Shown here: in pieces, positions 25,237-34,610 of the stretch
How the letters are laid out: each line of letters opens with the position of its first letter
Position numbering within the stretch: position 1 is the stretch's first letter
Assembly: GCF_025677645.1 (NCBI RefSeq)
Contig: NZ_CP106879.1
Location: 2,480,001-2,544,000 of the forward strand
Length of the DNA stretch: 64,000 bases
Direction: 5' to 3'
Source: Curtobacterium poinsettiae
GTDB taxonomy: Bacteria; Actinomycetota; Actinomycetes; Actinomycetales; Microbacteriaceae
Position numbers and translations under genes: made by a program
The notes under the pieces: model-generated
Databases searched by the model: none
What the model saw: only the letters and a program-made list of their open reading frames with translations
Told to the model about the DNA's origin: nothing

Positions 25237-25563
25237 TCAGTCGACCGGGACGACGTCCTGCACGTCGACGTAGACGTCGCCGTCGCGGACCTCGACCCGG
25301 AAGACCGGGACGGGCTCGTAGGCCGGGAAGTTCTGCGGCTTGCCGGTGGTCAGCGAGAAGCGGGACCCGTGGGCCCAGCACTCCAGCGAGTCACCCTCGA
25401 CGAAGCCCTCGGCCAGCGAGATGTCGCCGTGCGTGCAGGTGTCGCCGATGGCGTGGACCGTGCCGGACGAGTCCTTCACGATCGCGACCGCCGTACCGTC
25501 GACGACCACCCGCATCGGGCTGTCCACCGCGATGTCGGCTTCGGCGCAGACCTTCTCGGCCAT
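25237..25563 (-). CDS. Rieske-type [2Fe-2S] ferredoxin in the suf operon
   Basis: A 108-residue soluble Rieske ferredoxin related to the ferredoxin subunits of non-heme iron dioxygenases. The cluster ligands are visible as [11 protein letters not shown] and, 18 residues on, CWAHGSRF (C-x-H and C-x2-H). It is encoded between sufD, with which it shares one base, and sufC. It may supply electrons during cluster assembly or be a first client of the scaffold. No dioxygenase gene is close. Confidence 0.9.
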   Translation of the reverse strand: MAEKVCAEADIAVDSPMRVVVDGTAVAIVKDSSGTVHAIGDTCTHGDISLAEGFVEGDSLECWAHGSRFSLTTGKPQNFPAYEPVPVFRVEVRDGDVYVDVQDVVPVD

Positions 25564-26873
25564 CAGGCGGTGGCCTCCGCGCCATCGGCCCGCGGGGCGG
25601 CAGCCTGTGCGTCGCCCGCCTCGGCCGGTGCGGCGATGACCGAACGGCCCTCGGCCAGCTCCTGCTCGACCGCGGCGATGAGGCGTTCCTCGAGCTCGGG
25701 CGCACCGATCTTCTGGATGACCTCGACCAGGAAGCCGAGCACGACGAGACGCCGGGCTTCTTCTTCCGGGACGCCGCGGGACTGCAGGTAGAACAGCTGC
25801 TCGTCGTCGAAGCGACCGGTCGCACTCGCGTGCCCGGCACCCTCGATGTTGCCCGTCTCGATCTCGAGGTTCGGGATGCTGTCGGCACGGGTGCCGTCCG
25901 TCAGCACGAGGTTGCGGTTCTGCTCGTACGAGTCGGTGCCGTCGCCGGCGCGGCCGATCAGGACGTCACCGATCCAGACGGTGTGCGCGCCCTGGCCCTG
26001 CAACGCGCCCTTGTAGTTGACCCGACCGCGCGTGTTGGGCGCGTCGTGGTTCACGTAGACCTGCTGCTCGATGTACTGGCCGGCGTCGGCGAAGTACACG
26101 CCGTACATCTCCGTGTCGGCGCCCTGCGCACCCAGGTGGGTCGAGGGGTTGACCCGGATGACGTCGCCGCCGAGCGAGACCACGACGTGCTTCAGGAACG
26201 CGTCGCGGCCGACCTCGGCGAAGTGCGTCGCGACGTGGACGGCGTCGTCGTCCCAGTCCTGCAGGCTGACGACGGTCAGTCGCGAATTCTGCTGCGCGAC
26301 GATCTCGACGTTCTCGCTGAGCAGGGCGCTGCCGCGGTTGTCGAGCACGACGATGCCCTGCGCGTTCGGCTCGGCCGTGATGACCGTGTGTGCGGCGCGG
26401 GGCTGCGACCCGAAGTCGGAGCGGGTCACGGTGATGAACTCGTGTGCCTCGGTGGCCTTGATCGTGATCGCCAGCACGGCGTCGCGCGCGCTCCAGGCCG
26501 CGGCCGAGGCGCGGTCCTCGGGCAGCCCAGCGGAGCCGACGCGGGGGTCGTCGCTGCGGCCCCATTCGACGTCGGCACCCTCGGACTGTCGGGCGAGGTA
26601 CGGGTAGGCGGATCCGTCGAGTCCGCCGTCCAGCAGCGGCTGGAGCTTGGCGAGCGGTGCGAACTTCCAGTTGACCTCTCGGCCGGTGACCTTCGGGAAC
26701 GCCTCGACGTCGCCGGACTGGAACCGCTCGGAGCGGGTCTGGACCGGCACCTTCTTGTCGGGGGCGTCCCAGCCGCCGTCGGAGTGGGCTCCGGCGCCGT
26801 GCTGGGTGCCACCCTGCGCTGCGGCAGCGGGCTCGATCGGCTGGTCGATGTGGGGAGGGGTGGTGCTGGACAT
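25563..26873 (-). CDS. sufD: Fe-S assembly scaffold protein SufD
   Basis: A 436-residue beta-helix protein that forms the SufBC2D complex. It has the family stretch NYKGALQGQGAHTVWIGDVL and the C-terminal YEQNRNLVLTDGTRADSIP, SATGRFDDEQLFYLQSRGVP and EEEARRLVVLGFL. An extended His/Ala/Gly-rich N-terminus of about 30 residues precedes the fold, and the Ala/Glu-rich C-terminus is unusually long. The ATG at 26873 is directly adjacent to the sufB stop (26874), so the two are coupled. Confidence 0.95.
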   Translation of the reverse strand: MSSTTPPHIDQPIEPAAAAQGGTQHGAGAHSDGGWDAPDKKVPVQTRSERFQSGDVEAFPKVTGREVNWKFAPLAKLQPLLDGGLDGSAYPYLARQSEGADVEWGRSDDPRVGSAGLPEDRASAAAWSARDAVLAITIKATEAHEFITVTRSDFGSQPRAAHTVITAEPNAQGIVVLDNRGSALLSENVEIVAQQNSRLTVVSLQDWDDDAVHVATHFAEVGRDAFLKHVVVSLGGDVIRVNPSTHLGAQGADTEMYGVYFADAGQYIEQQVYVNHDAPNTRGRVNYKGALQGQGAHTVWIGDVLIGRAGDGTDSYEQNRNLVLTDGTRADSIPNLEIETGNIEGAGHASATGRFDDEQLFYLQSRGVPEEEARRLVVLGFLVEVIQKIGAPELEERLIAAVEQELAEGRSVIAAPAEAGDAQAAAPRADGAEATA

Positions 26874-28292
26874 CTAGCCGACGGATCCTTCCATGCTCAT
26901 CTCGATGAGCTTGTTGAGTTCGAGTGCGTACTCCATCGGGAGCTCGCGGGCGATCGGCTCGATGAAGCCACGGACGATCATCGCCATCGCCTCGTCCTCG
27001 GCCATGCCGCGGGACATGAGGTAGAAGAGCTGCTCCTCGCTGACACGCGAGACCGTCGCCTCGTGTCCCAGCTGCACGTCGTCGACACGGATGTCGATCG
27101 CCGGGTAGGTGTCGCTCCGGCTGATCGTGTCGACCAGCAGGGCGTCGCAGCGCACGGTGTTGGCGGCGTGGTGTGCGGCCGGGTCGACCCGGACCTCACC
27201 GCGGTAACCCGCACGACCGCCACCACGGGCGATCGACTTCGACACGATCGACGACGTCGTGTACGGCGCCATGTGGATCATCTTCGCGCCGGCGTCCTGG
27301 TGCTGACCCGGGCCCGCGAAGGCGACGGAGAGCGTCTCGCCCTTGGCGTGCTCACCGGCGAGGTAGATCGACGGGTACTTCATCGTGACCTTGGACCCGA
27401 TGTTGCCGTCGATCCACTCCATCGTCGCGCCCTCGTGTGCGATCGCACGCTTGGTGACGAGGTTGTAGACGTTGTTCGACCAGTTCTGGATCGTCGTGTA
27501 CCGAACGCGGGCGTTCTTCTTGACGATGATCTCGACGACGGCCGAGTGCAGCGAGTCGGACTTGTAGATCGGGGCGGTGCAGCCCTCGATGTAGTGGACG
27601 TACGAGTCCTCGTCCGCGATGATCAGCGTCCGCTCGAACTGGCCCATGTTCTCGGTGTTGATCCGGAAGTACGCCTGCAGCGGGATCTCGACGTGGACGC
27701 CCTTCGGGACGTAGACGAACGAGCCACCGGACCAGACGGCCGTGTTCAGCGCGGCGAACTTGTTGTCGCCCGCCGGGATCACGGTGCCGAAGTACTCCTC
27801 GAACAGCTCCGGGTGCTCACGGAGCGCCGTGTCGGTGTCCATGAAGATGACGCCCTGCTGCTCCAGGTCCTCGCGGATCTGGTGGTAGACGACCTCGGAC
27901 TCGTACTGCGCGGCGACACCGGCGACGAGGCGCTGGCGTTCGGCCTCGGGGATGCCGAGCTTCTCGTAGGTCGCACGGATGTCCTCGGGGAGGTCTTCCC
28001 ACGACTGCGCCTGCTTCTCCGTGGAGCGCACGAAGTACTTGATGTTGTCGAAGTCGATGCCCGTCAGGTCGGCGCCCCACGTCGGCATCGGCTTGCGACC
28101 GAAGAGCGACAGCCCCTTGAGGCGGTTCTTCAGCATCCACTCGGGCTCGTCCTTGAGGTTCGAGATGTCGGTGACGACCTCTTCCGAGATCCCACGACGG
28201 GCGGAGGACCCTGCCGAGTCGGAGTCGGACCAGCCGAACTCGTATTGGCCGAGCCCTTCGAGCTCGGGACGGTCGATGAGCACGTCGGACAT
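26874..28292 (-). CDS. sufB: Fe-S assembly scaffold protein SufB
   Basis: A 472-residue scaffold protein on which nascent Fe-S clusters form. Diagnostic segments include [40 protein letters not shown] with the conserved cysteine, [15 protein letters not shown] and the C-terminal [20 protein letters not shown] 28292 is chosen at [11 protein letters not shown]; the frame upstream is not SufB-like. It is the first gene of a minus-strand operon sufB-sufD-ferredoxin-sufC-sufT. No sufR repressor precedes it. Confidence 0.97.
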   Translation of the reverse strand: MSDVLIDRPELEGLGQYEFGWSDSDSAGSSARRGISEEVVTDISNLKDEPEWMLKNRLKGLSLFGRKPMPTWGADLTGIDFDNIKYFVRSTEKQAQSWEDLPEDIRATYEKLGIPEAERQRLVAGVAAQYESEVVYHQIREDLEQQGVIFMDTDTALREHPELFEEYFGTVIPAGDNKFAALNTAVWSGGSFVYVPKGVHVEIPLQAYFRINTENMGQFERTLIIADEDSYVHYIEGCTAPIYKSDSLHSAVVEIIVKKNARVRYTTIQNWSNNVYNLVTKRAIAHEGATMEWIDGNIGSKVTMKYPSIYLAGEHAKGETLSVAFAGPGQHQDAGAKMIHMAPYTTSSIVSKSIARGGGRAGYRGEVRVDPAAHHAANTVRCDALLVDTISRSDTYPAIDIRVDDVQLGHEATVSRVSEEQLFYLMSRGMAEDEAMAMIVRGFIEPIARELPMEYALELNKLIEMSMEGSVG

Positions 28293-28471
28293 GGTCTCCT
28301 CGTTTCCTTCTCGCGGGACAGCGTTACAGGTGTCAACCCGTGGCGTCTGGACGCCATTCCACCGCGGACCGCTGACATGCGGACCCGGTGCTGCTCCCTC
28401 GCAACGACAATGGTTCCACGCAGTCCGTGGAGTGATCGGCGATCTCGGCCCATTCGGAGCCGGCGCCTGCC

Positions 28472-28477
28472 TAGACT
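28472..28477 (+). promoter_or_regulatory. -10 element of the heme A synthase gene
   Basis: TAGACT in the 251-base gap between divergent sufB and ctaA, 66 bases before the ctaA start. The same gap must hold the suf operon promoter; I could not identify that one, and see no Fe-S regulator operator I can name. Confidence 0.4.
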
Positions 28478-28543
28478 TGACTGCTGCTGAACCCTCGAAT
28501 CCTACAGGTTCACTGCACGGAACAACAGGAAGGCACCACCCTC

Positions 28544-29518
28544 GTGACACGCGTCGGATCCCCCGTCGAGCAGGATCTCCGGACCGGACGGTGGTGGTCG
28601 CTCCCCCGCGTGGTCGACCGTCGCGTCGTGGCGCTGGCCTGGGCGTCCTTCGTGGTCGAGGTCGTGCTGATCGGCACCGGAGGGCTGGTGCGCCTCACCG
28701 CCTCGGGCCTCGGATGCCCCACCTGGCCCAAGTGCACGGCGGATTCGCTGGTCTCCACGCCGGAGATGGGCATCCACGGCATCATCGAGTTCGGCAACCG
28801 CCTGCTCACCTTCGTGCTCGTGATCGTGGCCGTCGCGATGTTCCTCGCGGTCGTCCGGATGCTCCGCACGCGCCCCGAACTCTTCTGGCTCGCGTTCGCT
28901 CAGGGCGTCGCGATCCCCGTGCAGGCCGTCATCGGCGGCATGAGCGTCTGGACGAACCTGAACCCCTTCGTGGTCGGGCTGCACTTCGTCGTCTCCGCCG
29001 CGCTCACCTCGGTGACCGCTGCGCTGGTCTACCGGACGACGCACGGCCCGCGCACCGCCCAGCGGCTCGTCCCCGGCTGGTACACGGGTGTCGTCCGCGG
29101 CACCGTCGCCGCCGTGGTCGTGACCGTGCTCGTCGGCATCCTGACCACCGGCAGCGGCCCGCACGCCGGAGCCGACGCCGCGGTCGACGGTGGGCGTCTG
29201 CACCGCACCGGATTCGACCCGGCGGTCATGGAGCACGTGCACGCCTGGCCCGCGTACGCCCTCTTCGCCCTGACCCTGGTGCTCGTCATCGGAGCCGTCC
29301 GCCTGCGCCGACCGAGCAAGTGGCCGCTGCTGCTGCTCGTCGTCGAGTTCCTGCAGATCGCGGTCGGCCTCACGCAGGCGCGCACGGGCCTGCCCGTCGG
29401 ACTCGTCGGCACGCACATGGTGCTCGCCGGGCTGCTCGTCGGCGCGGTGACCGCCGTGGTGCTGTCGACGCGGGCCTCGGCCGGCCGAGACGCCGTCCGG
29501 GAACCACTCGACGCCTGA
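28544..29518 (+). CDS. ctaA: Heme A synthase (COX15/CtaA family)
   Basis: A 324-residue membrane protein with about eight helices that oxidises heme O to heme A for cytochrome aa3 oxidase. It shows the [15 protein letters not shown] loop with the conserved Cys pair and heme-ligand histidines in [32 protein letters not shown] and VGTHMVLAG. The start is GTG at 28544. It is divergent from sufB, and the heme O synthase that supplies its substrate converges on it from the other side. Confidence 0.93.
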   Translation: MTRVGSPVEQDLRTGRWWSLPRVVDRRVVALAWASFVVEVVLIGTGGLVRLTASGLGCPTWPKCTADSLVSTPEMGIHGIIEFGNRLLTFVLVIVAVAMFLAVVRMLRTRPELFWLAFAQGVAIPVQAVIGGMSVWTNLNPFVVGLHFVVSAALTSVTAALVYRTTHGPRTAQRLVPGWYTGVVRGTVAAVVVTVLVGILTTGSGPHAGADAAVDGGRLHRTGFDPAVMEHVHAWPAYALFALTLVLVIGAVRLRRPSKWPLLLLVVEFLQIAVGLTQARTGLPVGLVGTHMVLAGLLVGAVTAVVLSTRASAGRDAVREPLDA

Positions 29519-29553
29519 CGCCCGGGCGCGTCGCGCGCTCGACACCCGTTCTC

Positions 29554-29589
29554 CGACACCCCACGAGTCGTTCGACTCGTGGGGTGTCG
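29554..29589 (+). terminator. Terminator of ctaA
   Basis: Arms CGACACCCCACGAGTCG (29554-29570) and its exact complement (29573-29589) flank a TT centre, 36 bases after the ctaA stop. In RNA the loop would open to about eight bases. Confidence 0.8.
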
Positions 29590-29675
29590 CGTTCCCGGTG
29601 GGCATCGTCAGCGGGCGCACCACGCGCGGTCAGCAACCACTCGCGTCCGCCCCGTGGCCGACGCTCCCCGCGCGC

Positions 29676-29719
29676 CGGACGGGAGGCCCGTGGCGGGCCC
29701 GCACCGTGCCTCCCGTCCG
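29676..29719. repeat. Palindromic repeat, copy 4 (ctaA-ctaB)
   Basis: Twelve-base arms CGGACGGGAGGC and GCCTCCCGTCCG pair perfectly around a 20-base centre that has lost the palindromic core. It lies in the 396-base gap between ctaA and ctaB, which holds no gene but has this copy, the ctaA terminator and the hairpin row at 29778. Confidence 0.75.
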
Positions 29720-29777
29720 CCTCGTGCCGAGCACGGGACGCCGGTGCCCTGCGGACACGCCTCCGGGTGCACGAGAA

Positions 29778-29871
29778 GCCGCCGGATCCGGCGGCGTCTC
29801 GGCGGACGCGCGGCGTCGTGCAAACACGACGCGGCGTCGACTGGACACGACGGCGTCGCGTGGGCGCGACG
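29778..29871. repeat. Row of five hairpins with a shared GCGTC core
   Basis: Five consecutive inverted repeats in 94 bases: GCCGCCGGATCCGGCGGC (29778-29795, perfect); GCGTC/GACGC (29794-29809); GCGTCGTG-CAAA-CACGACGC (29813-29832); CGTCG/CGACG (29835-29852); CGTCGCG-TGGG-CGCGACG (29854-29871). Units 2 to 5 begin with the same GCGTC or CGTC and recur about every 19-21 bases. Units 3 and 5 differ in the stem by a paired change (TG/CA to CG/CG), so the pairing is kept while the sequence varies. Confidence 0.7.
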
Positions 29872-29914
29872 GCGTCCTGCGGGCCGAGCGCGCGCGGGTG
29901 CCCCGCTCGACCGC

Positions 29915-30856
29915 CTAGAAGGTGAAGACCTGCGGCAGCAGCGGGTCGATGCCCACGGCGATGAAGAGCAGCGTCAGGTACGTGATCGAGCTGTGGAAGA
30001 CCCGCATCGGCTGCACGTGCTCGACGTGCTGGATGGCCCGCGAGTACAGGCGGTGCGACTCGACGACGAACCAGATGCCGCCCGCCAGCGCGACGACCGT
30101 GTAGAGCGGACCCATGTGCCCGACCGGGATGAGCAGCAGTGAGCAGACGAGCGTCGCCCAGGCGTAGAGCACGACCTGCAGGCCGACGACGGTGCGGCCA
30201 CGGACCACGGCGAGCATCGGCACGTCGGCCGCGTCGTAGTCGTCGCGGTACTTCATCGACAGCGGCCAGTAGTGCGGCGGCGTCCAGAGGAAGATCACCA
30301 TGAACAGGATGACCGGGGTCCAGGTCAGCGACCCGGTGACGCCCGCCCAGCCGATGAGCACCGGCATGCAGCCGGCCGAGCCGCCCCAGACGATGTTCTG
30401 CGGGGTGCGGCGCTTGAGCCACAGCGTGTAGACGAACACGTAGATCAGGATCGCGATGACGCTCAGCGCGGCGGCCAGCCAGTTCACCAGGAACCCGAGC
30501 ACCGCGGTCGACAGGATGCCGAGCACCCACGAGAACACGAGCGCCTCGCGGTCGGACAGCTCCCCGGTGACGAGCGGGCGGGTGCTGGTCCGCTTCATCA
30601 GCCGGTCGATGTCCCGGTCGATGTAGCAGTTGAAGGCCGACGCCGAACCGGCCGACATCGCTCCGCCCAGCATCGTCCAGAAGACGAGCCACAGGTCGGG
30701 GACGCCGCGTTCGGCGAGGAACATCGTCGGCGCCGTGGTGACGAGCAGCAGCTCCATCACGCGCGGCTTCGTCAACGAGACGTACGCACGGACCTTGCGG
30801 GACAGCGGCGATCGGGGTCGATCGGTGTCGGGCCGGGTCACGGTGGCAGTCGGCAA
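29915..30856 (-). CDS. ctaB: Heme O synthase (protoheme IX farnesyltransferase)
   Basis: A 313-residue UbiA-type prenyltransferase that adds farnesyl to heme B, making heme O. The prenyl-diphosphate site is the Asp-rich [15 protein letters not shown], and [12 protein letters not shown] and [18 protein letters not shown] are family hallmarks; about nine helices are visible. The start is TTG at 30856 (LPTATVTRP), chosen because the conserved helix region begins soon after and a GAGG site lies upstream. It converges with ctaA, and the two enzymes act in sequence. Confidence 0.94.
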   Translation of the reverse strand: MPTATVTRPDTDRPRSPLSRKVRAYVSLTKPRVMELLLVTTAPTMFLAERGVPDLWLVFWTMLGGAMSAGSASAFNCYIDRDIDRLMKRTSTRPLVTGELSDREALVFSWVLGILSTAVLGFLVNWLAAALSVIAILIYVFVYTLWLKRRTPQNIVWGGSAGCMPVLIGWAGVTGSLTWTPVILFMVIFLWTPPHYWPLSMKYRDDYDAADVPMLAVVRGRTVVGLQVVLYAWATLVCSLLLIPVGHMGPLYTVVALAGGIWFVVESHRLYSRAIQHVEHVQPMRVFHSSITYLTLLFIAVGIDPLLPQVFTF

Positions 30857-31265
30857 GAGAACCTCAGTCTGTTCGCATCAGCTCGCACACTCGGTGGACG
30901 ACTGCGACGGCGTCCGGGCATGCGCTGACCCGGAATGTCCACGGGTCCCGACCAGTTTACGGGATGGAAGCGCCGCGACGGTGCCCCGCTCCGACATCCC
31001 GGCGTGATCCGGACGCGCTCGACACGCCCGGATCGACCGTCGGCGGCCACCCCGGTGTGAACATCGGGGGTCACCTGAACCCCTTCTGAGTACCGGGTCA
31101 CTATGCTGGACACGCCCTCCCGCAGTGCGCGCCCCGATGACGTCGGCCGCGATGAGCCGGTCGGCCGCCGTCAGACGGCGACACGACTCGGCCCCGGGAT
31201 GGCCACATGTCCGTGCGATGGCACGAGCCCTCGCACATGTCGCATCAAGAAGGGTCAACATCCAA
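30857..31265. other. 409-base divergent regulatory gap between ctaB and tkt
   Basis: No gene is supported here. A TATGCT -10 element at 31102-31107 probably starts the tkt operon, leaving a leader of about 150 bases. The open frame that extends tkt upstream to 31125 is Arg/Ala-rich and not transketolase-like. The ctaB promoter must also lie here. I see no riboswitch fold. Confidence 0.45.
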
Positions 31266-33359
31266 GTGGCTGAATTCACCTGGGACGCCATCGACCGGAA
31301 GGCCGTCGACACGGCCCGCGTTCTCGCCGCCGACTCGGTCGAGGCCGCCGGCAACGGTCACCCCGGCACCGCGATGAGCCTCGCTCCGCTCGCCCACCTG
31401 CTCTTCCAGAAGGTGATGCGTCGCGACCCCAGCGACGCCACCTGGATCGGCCGCGACCGCTTCATCCTCTCCGCCGGTCACGCCTCGATCCTCCAGTACG
31501 TGCAGTTCTACCTGCACGGCTACGGGCTCGAGCTCGAGGACCTGCAGCACCTGCGCAAGTGGGGCTCGAAGACCCCGGGTCACCCGGAGTACGGCCACAC
31601 CGACGGTGTCGAGATCACCACGGGCCCGCTCGGCCAGGGCCTCGCGTCCTCGGTCGGCTTCGCCTACGCCCAGCGCTTCGAGCGCGGCCTGTTCGACCCG
31701 GAGACCCCGGCCGGTCAGTCGCCGTTCGACCACTTCACCTACGTGATCGCCGGTGACGGTGACATGCAGGAGGGCGTGACCAACGAGGCAGGCTCGCTCG
31801 CGGGTCGCCAGCAGCTCGGCAACCTCATCGCCTTCTACGACTCGAACCAGATCTCGATCGAGGACAACACCGACATCGCGTTCTCGGAGAGCGTCCCCGA
31901 GCGCTACGAGGCGCTCGGATGGCACGTCCAGATCGTCGACTGGAAGAAGACCGGCGAGTACTCCGAGGACGTCGAGGAGCTCCACGCCGCGATCGAGGCC
32001 GCCAAGCAGGTCACCGACAAGCCGTCGCTCATCGTCCTCAAGACGATCATCGGCTGGCCGTCGCCGACCAAGCAGAACTCGGGCAAGATCCACGGTTCGG
32101 CGCTCGGCGCCGACGAGATCAAGGGCCTCAAGGAGGTCCTCGGCTTCGACACCGACAAGACCTTCGAGGTGGCCCCCGAGGTCCTCGAGTACACCCGCGG
32201 TGCCGTCGCCAAGGGCCAGGCCGAGCACGCCGAGTGGCAGAAGACCTTCGACGCGTGGGCCGCCGCCAACGCCGACAAGAAGGCGCTGTTCGACCGTGTC
32301 CAGTCGAAGGAACTCCCGGAGGGCCTCGAAGCAGCGCTCCCGGTCTTCCCGACCGACAAGGCCGTCTCGACCCGTGCCGCTTCCGGCAAGGTCATCAACG
32401 CCATCGCGCCGCTGATGCCCGAGTTCTGGGGCGGTTCGGCCGACCTCGCCGAGTCGAACCTCACCACGATCGAGGGCGCCAAGTCCTTCGGTCCGGCCGA
32501 GGCCTCGACGTCGACGTGGAGCACCGACCCGTACGGCCGCGTGCTGCACTTCGGCATCCGCGAGCACGCCATGGGTTCGATCCTCAACGGCATCGTCCTG
32601 CACGGGAACACCCGCCCCTTCGGTGGCACGTTCCTCATCTTCAGCGACTACATGCGTCCGGCGGTCCGTCTCGCCGCGCTCATGCAGGCGCCGGCGATCT
32701 ACGTCTGGACCCACGACTCGATCGCCCTCGGCGAGGACGGCCCGACGCACCAGCCGATCGAGCAGGTCTCGTCGCTCCGTGCGATCCCGGGGCTCGACGT
32801 CGTCCGCCCGGCCGACGCCAACGAGGTCGCCTACGCGTGGCTCGAGATGCTCAAGCACACCGACCGCCCGGCCGGCATCGCGCTGAGCCGCCAGAACCTC
32901 CCCGTGTTCGAGCGTGGCGAGGGTGACGCCTCCGGTGAGGTCTTCGCCTCGGCGAAGAACGTCGCCAAGGGTGCGTACATCCTGGCCGAGGCGCCCAACG
33001 GCACCCCGGACGTCATCCTCATCGCGACCGGTTCCGAGGTCCAGATCGCGGTCGAGGCTCGCGAACAGCTCAAGGCCGAGGGCATCAACGCCCGCGTCGT
33101 GAGCGCCCCGTCGATCGAGTGGTTCCGCGCCCAGTCCGAGAACTACCAGGACCAGGTGCTCCCGAAGGACGTCACCGCTCGCGTGTCGGTCGAGGCCGGC
33201 ATCGCCATGAGCTGGCGCGACATCGTCGGCGACAAGGGCCGCAGCGTCTCGATCGAGCACTTCGGTGCCTCGGCCGACTACCAGACGCTCTTCAAGGAGT
33301 TCGGCTTCACGACGGAGCACGTCGTGGCCGCCGCGAAGGAATCGATCGCGGCTTCCTGA
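31266..33359 (+). CDS. tkt: Transketolase
   Basis: A 697-residue thiamine-diphosphate enzyme of the non-oxidative pentose phosphate pathway. It has the substrate-site [16 protein letters not shown], the diphosphate-binding [18 protein letters not shown], and the pyrimidine-domain [18 protein letters not shown] with catalytic His and Glu context. GTG 31266 begins [10 protein letters not shown] and has an AAGGGT ribosome site upstream. It heads the six-gene run tkt-tal-pgi-zwf-opcA-pgl. A terminator with a TTCTT tail follows it, so downstream genes may be read partly from a separate start. Confidence 0.97.
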   Translation: MAEFTWDAIDRKAVDTARVLAADSVEAAGNGHPGTAMSLAPLAHLLFQKVMRRDPSDATWIGRDRFILSAGHASILQYVQFYLHGYGLELEDLQHLRKWGSKTPGHPEYGHTDGVEITTGPLGQGLASSVGFAYAQRFERGLFDPETPAGQSPFDHFTYVIAGDGDMQEGVTNEAGSLAGRQQLGNLIAFYDSNQISIEDNTDIAFSESVPERYEALGWHVQIVDWKKTGEYSEDVEELHAAIEAAKQVTDKPSLIVLKTIIGWPSPTKQNSGKIHGSALGADEIKGLKEVLGFDTDKTFEVAPEVLEYTRGAVAKGQAEHAEWQKTFDAWAAANADKKALFDRVQSKELPEGLEAALPVFPTDKAVSTRAASGKVINAIAPLMPEFWGGSADLAESNLTTIEGAKSFGPAEASTSTWSTDPYGRVLHFGIREHAMGSILNGIVLHGNTRPFGGTFLIFSDYMRPAVRLAALMQAPAIYVWTHDSIALGEDGPTHQPIEQVSSLRAIPGLDVVRPADANEVAYAWLEMLKHTDRPAGIALSRQNLPVFERGEGDASGEVFASAKNVAKGAYILAEAPNGTPDVILIATGSEVQIAVEAREQLKAEGINARVVSAPSIEWFRAQSENYQDQVLPKDVTARVSVEAGIAMSWRDIVGDKGRSVSIEHFGASADYQTLFKEFGFTTEHVVAAAKESIAAS

Positions 33360-33365
33360 CCTGCG

Positions 33366-33396
33366 AGGGCCGGGTCCGGTTTCCGGATCCGGCCCT
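33366..33396 (+). terminator. Terminator or attenuator after tkt
   Basis: AGGGCCGGGTCCGG, loop TTT, CCGGATCCGGCCCT: a 14-base stem with one G-U pair, followed by TCTT. It starts seven bases after the tkt stop and is one of the few hairpins here with a pyrimidine tail. Confidence 0.75.
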
Positions 33397-33404
33397 TCTT
33401 CCGG

Positions 33405-33434
33405 GAGGCCCGGCGCGGTTCCGCCCCGGGCCTC
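33405..33434. repeat. Palindromic repeat, copy 5 (degenerate, tkt-tal)
   Basis: Arms GAGGCCCGG (33405-33413) and CCGGGCCTC (33426-33434) with an inner CGG/CCG pair. The arms match the middle of copy 6; the outer GACGG segments are lost. Confidence 0.5.
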
Positions 33435-33497
33435 ACGTCCCCCAGACCCCGACTCACGGTCCTCACGGACCCGTCGATGAAAGAAGAAGAGAAACAC

Positions 33498-34610
33498 ATG
33501 GCTGAGAACACCCCCACCGCCGCCCTCTCCGCGGTCGGCGTGAGCATCTGGCTCGACGACCTCTCCCGCGAGCTCCTCGAGACCGGCAAGCTCACCGAGC
33601 TCATCGAGCAGAAGAACGTCGTCGGCGTGACGACGAACCCGACGATCTTCGCGTCGGCCCTCGCCAAGGGCGAGCGCTACGACTCGCAGGTCAAGGAGCT
33701 CGCCGCTGCGGGCACCGACGTCACCGACGCGATCTTCGAGATCACCACGCAGGACGTCGCGAACGCCTCCGACGTCTTCAAGCCGATCTACGACGAGACC
33801 AAGGGCTTCGACGGCCGCGTCTCGATCGAGGTCGAGCCGGGCCTCGCGCACGACACCGCCAAGACCATCGAGCAGGCGAAGTTCCTGTTCGACAAGGTCG
33901 GCAAGGAGAACGTCCTCATCAAGATCCCGGCGACGCTCGAGGGTCTCGAGGCGATCACCGAGGTCATCGGCGCCGGCATCTCCGTCAACGTCACCCTGAT
34001 CTTCTCGCTCGAGCGCTACCGCGCCGTCATCGACGCCTACCTCGGTGGGCTCGAGAAGGCCAAGGCCGCCGGCCACGACCTCTCCAAGATCCACTCCGTC
34101 GCGTCCTTCTTCGTGTCGCGCGTCGACTCCGAGATCGACAAGCGCCTGGACGCCGTCGGCACCGACGAGGCCAAGGCCCTCAAGTCGAAGGCCGGCATCG
34201 CCAACGCGCAGCTCGCGTACCAGGTCTGGACCGAGGCGTTCGCCTCGGAGCGCGCCCTCGGCCTGCTCGAGTCCGGTGCCAACACGCAGCGTCCGCTCTG
34301 GGCCTCGACCGGTGTCAAGGACCCGTCGCTCCCCGACACGCTCTACGTGACCGAGCTCGCCGCCCCGAACACCGTGAACACGATGCCGGGCAAGACGCTC
34401 GACGCCACGTTCGACCACGGTGAGATCCACGGCGACGCGATCGCCGGCACGTTCGACCAGGCGCAGCAGGTCCTCGACCAGCTCGCCGCGCAGGGCGTCG
34501 ACTACGACGACGTCGTCGCGCTGCTCGAGAAGGAGGGCGTGGACAAGTTCAACGTCTCCTGGGGCGAGCTCGTCGACACCGTCAAGAACGCGCTCGAGGG
34601 CGCCAAGTAG
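33498..34610 (+). CDS. tal: Transaldolase
   Basis: A 370-residue transaldolase (actinobacterial/TAL-PGI length class). It has the TTNPTIF signature, the Schiff-base lysine in [13 protein letters not shown] and [17 protein letters not shown]. It exchanges three-carbon units between sedoheptulose-7-phosphate and glyceraldehyde-3-phosphate. ATG 33498 (MAENTPT) follows an AGAAGAGAAA site; an ATG seven codons upstream lies in that purine run and is rejected. The stop overlaps the pgi GTG by one base, so the two are coupled; in some bacteria the same two activities are fused in one protein. Confidence 0.96.
   Translation: MAENTPTAALSAVGVSIWLDDLSRELLETGKLTELIEQKNVVGVTTNPTIFASALAKGERYDSQVKELAAAGTDVTDAIFEITTQDVANASDVFKPIYDETKGFDGRVSIEVEPGLAHDTAKTIEQAKFLFDKVGKENVLIKIPATLEGLEAITEVIGAGISVNVTLIFSLERYRAVIDAYLGGLEKAKAAGHDLSKIHSVASFFVSRVDSEIDKRLDAVGTDEAKALKSKAGIANAQLAYQVWTEAFASERALGLLESGANTQRPLWASTGVKDPSLPDTLYVTELAAPNTVNTMPGKTLDATFDHGEIHGDAIAGTFDQAQQVLDQLAAQGVDYDDVVALLEKEGVDKFNVSWGELVDTVKNALEGAK

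Noticed and set aside
24810..28490. An open frame of about 1226 codons on the plus strand opposite the suf operon
   Set aside because: It is the complement of sufC, sufD and sufB codons; no start context or known domain supports it.
29778..29871. Possible CRISPR array
   Set aside because: The units are short, not identical, and have no spacers of constant length. They read as hairpins, not as repeats and spacers.
31125..31265. N-terminal extension of transketolase or a small leader gene
   Set aside because: The extension is Arg/Ala-rich and not seen in transketolases. A GTG with a good ribosome site starts the conserved sequence at 31266.
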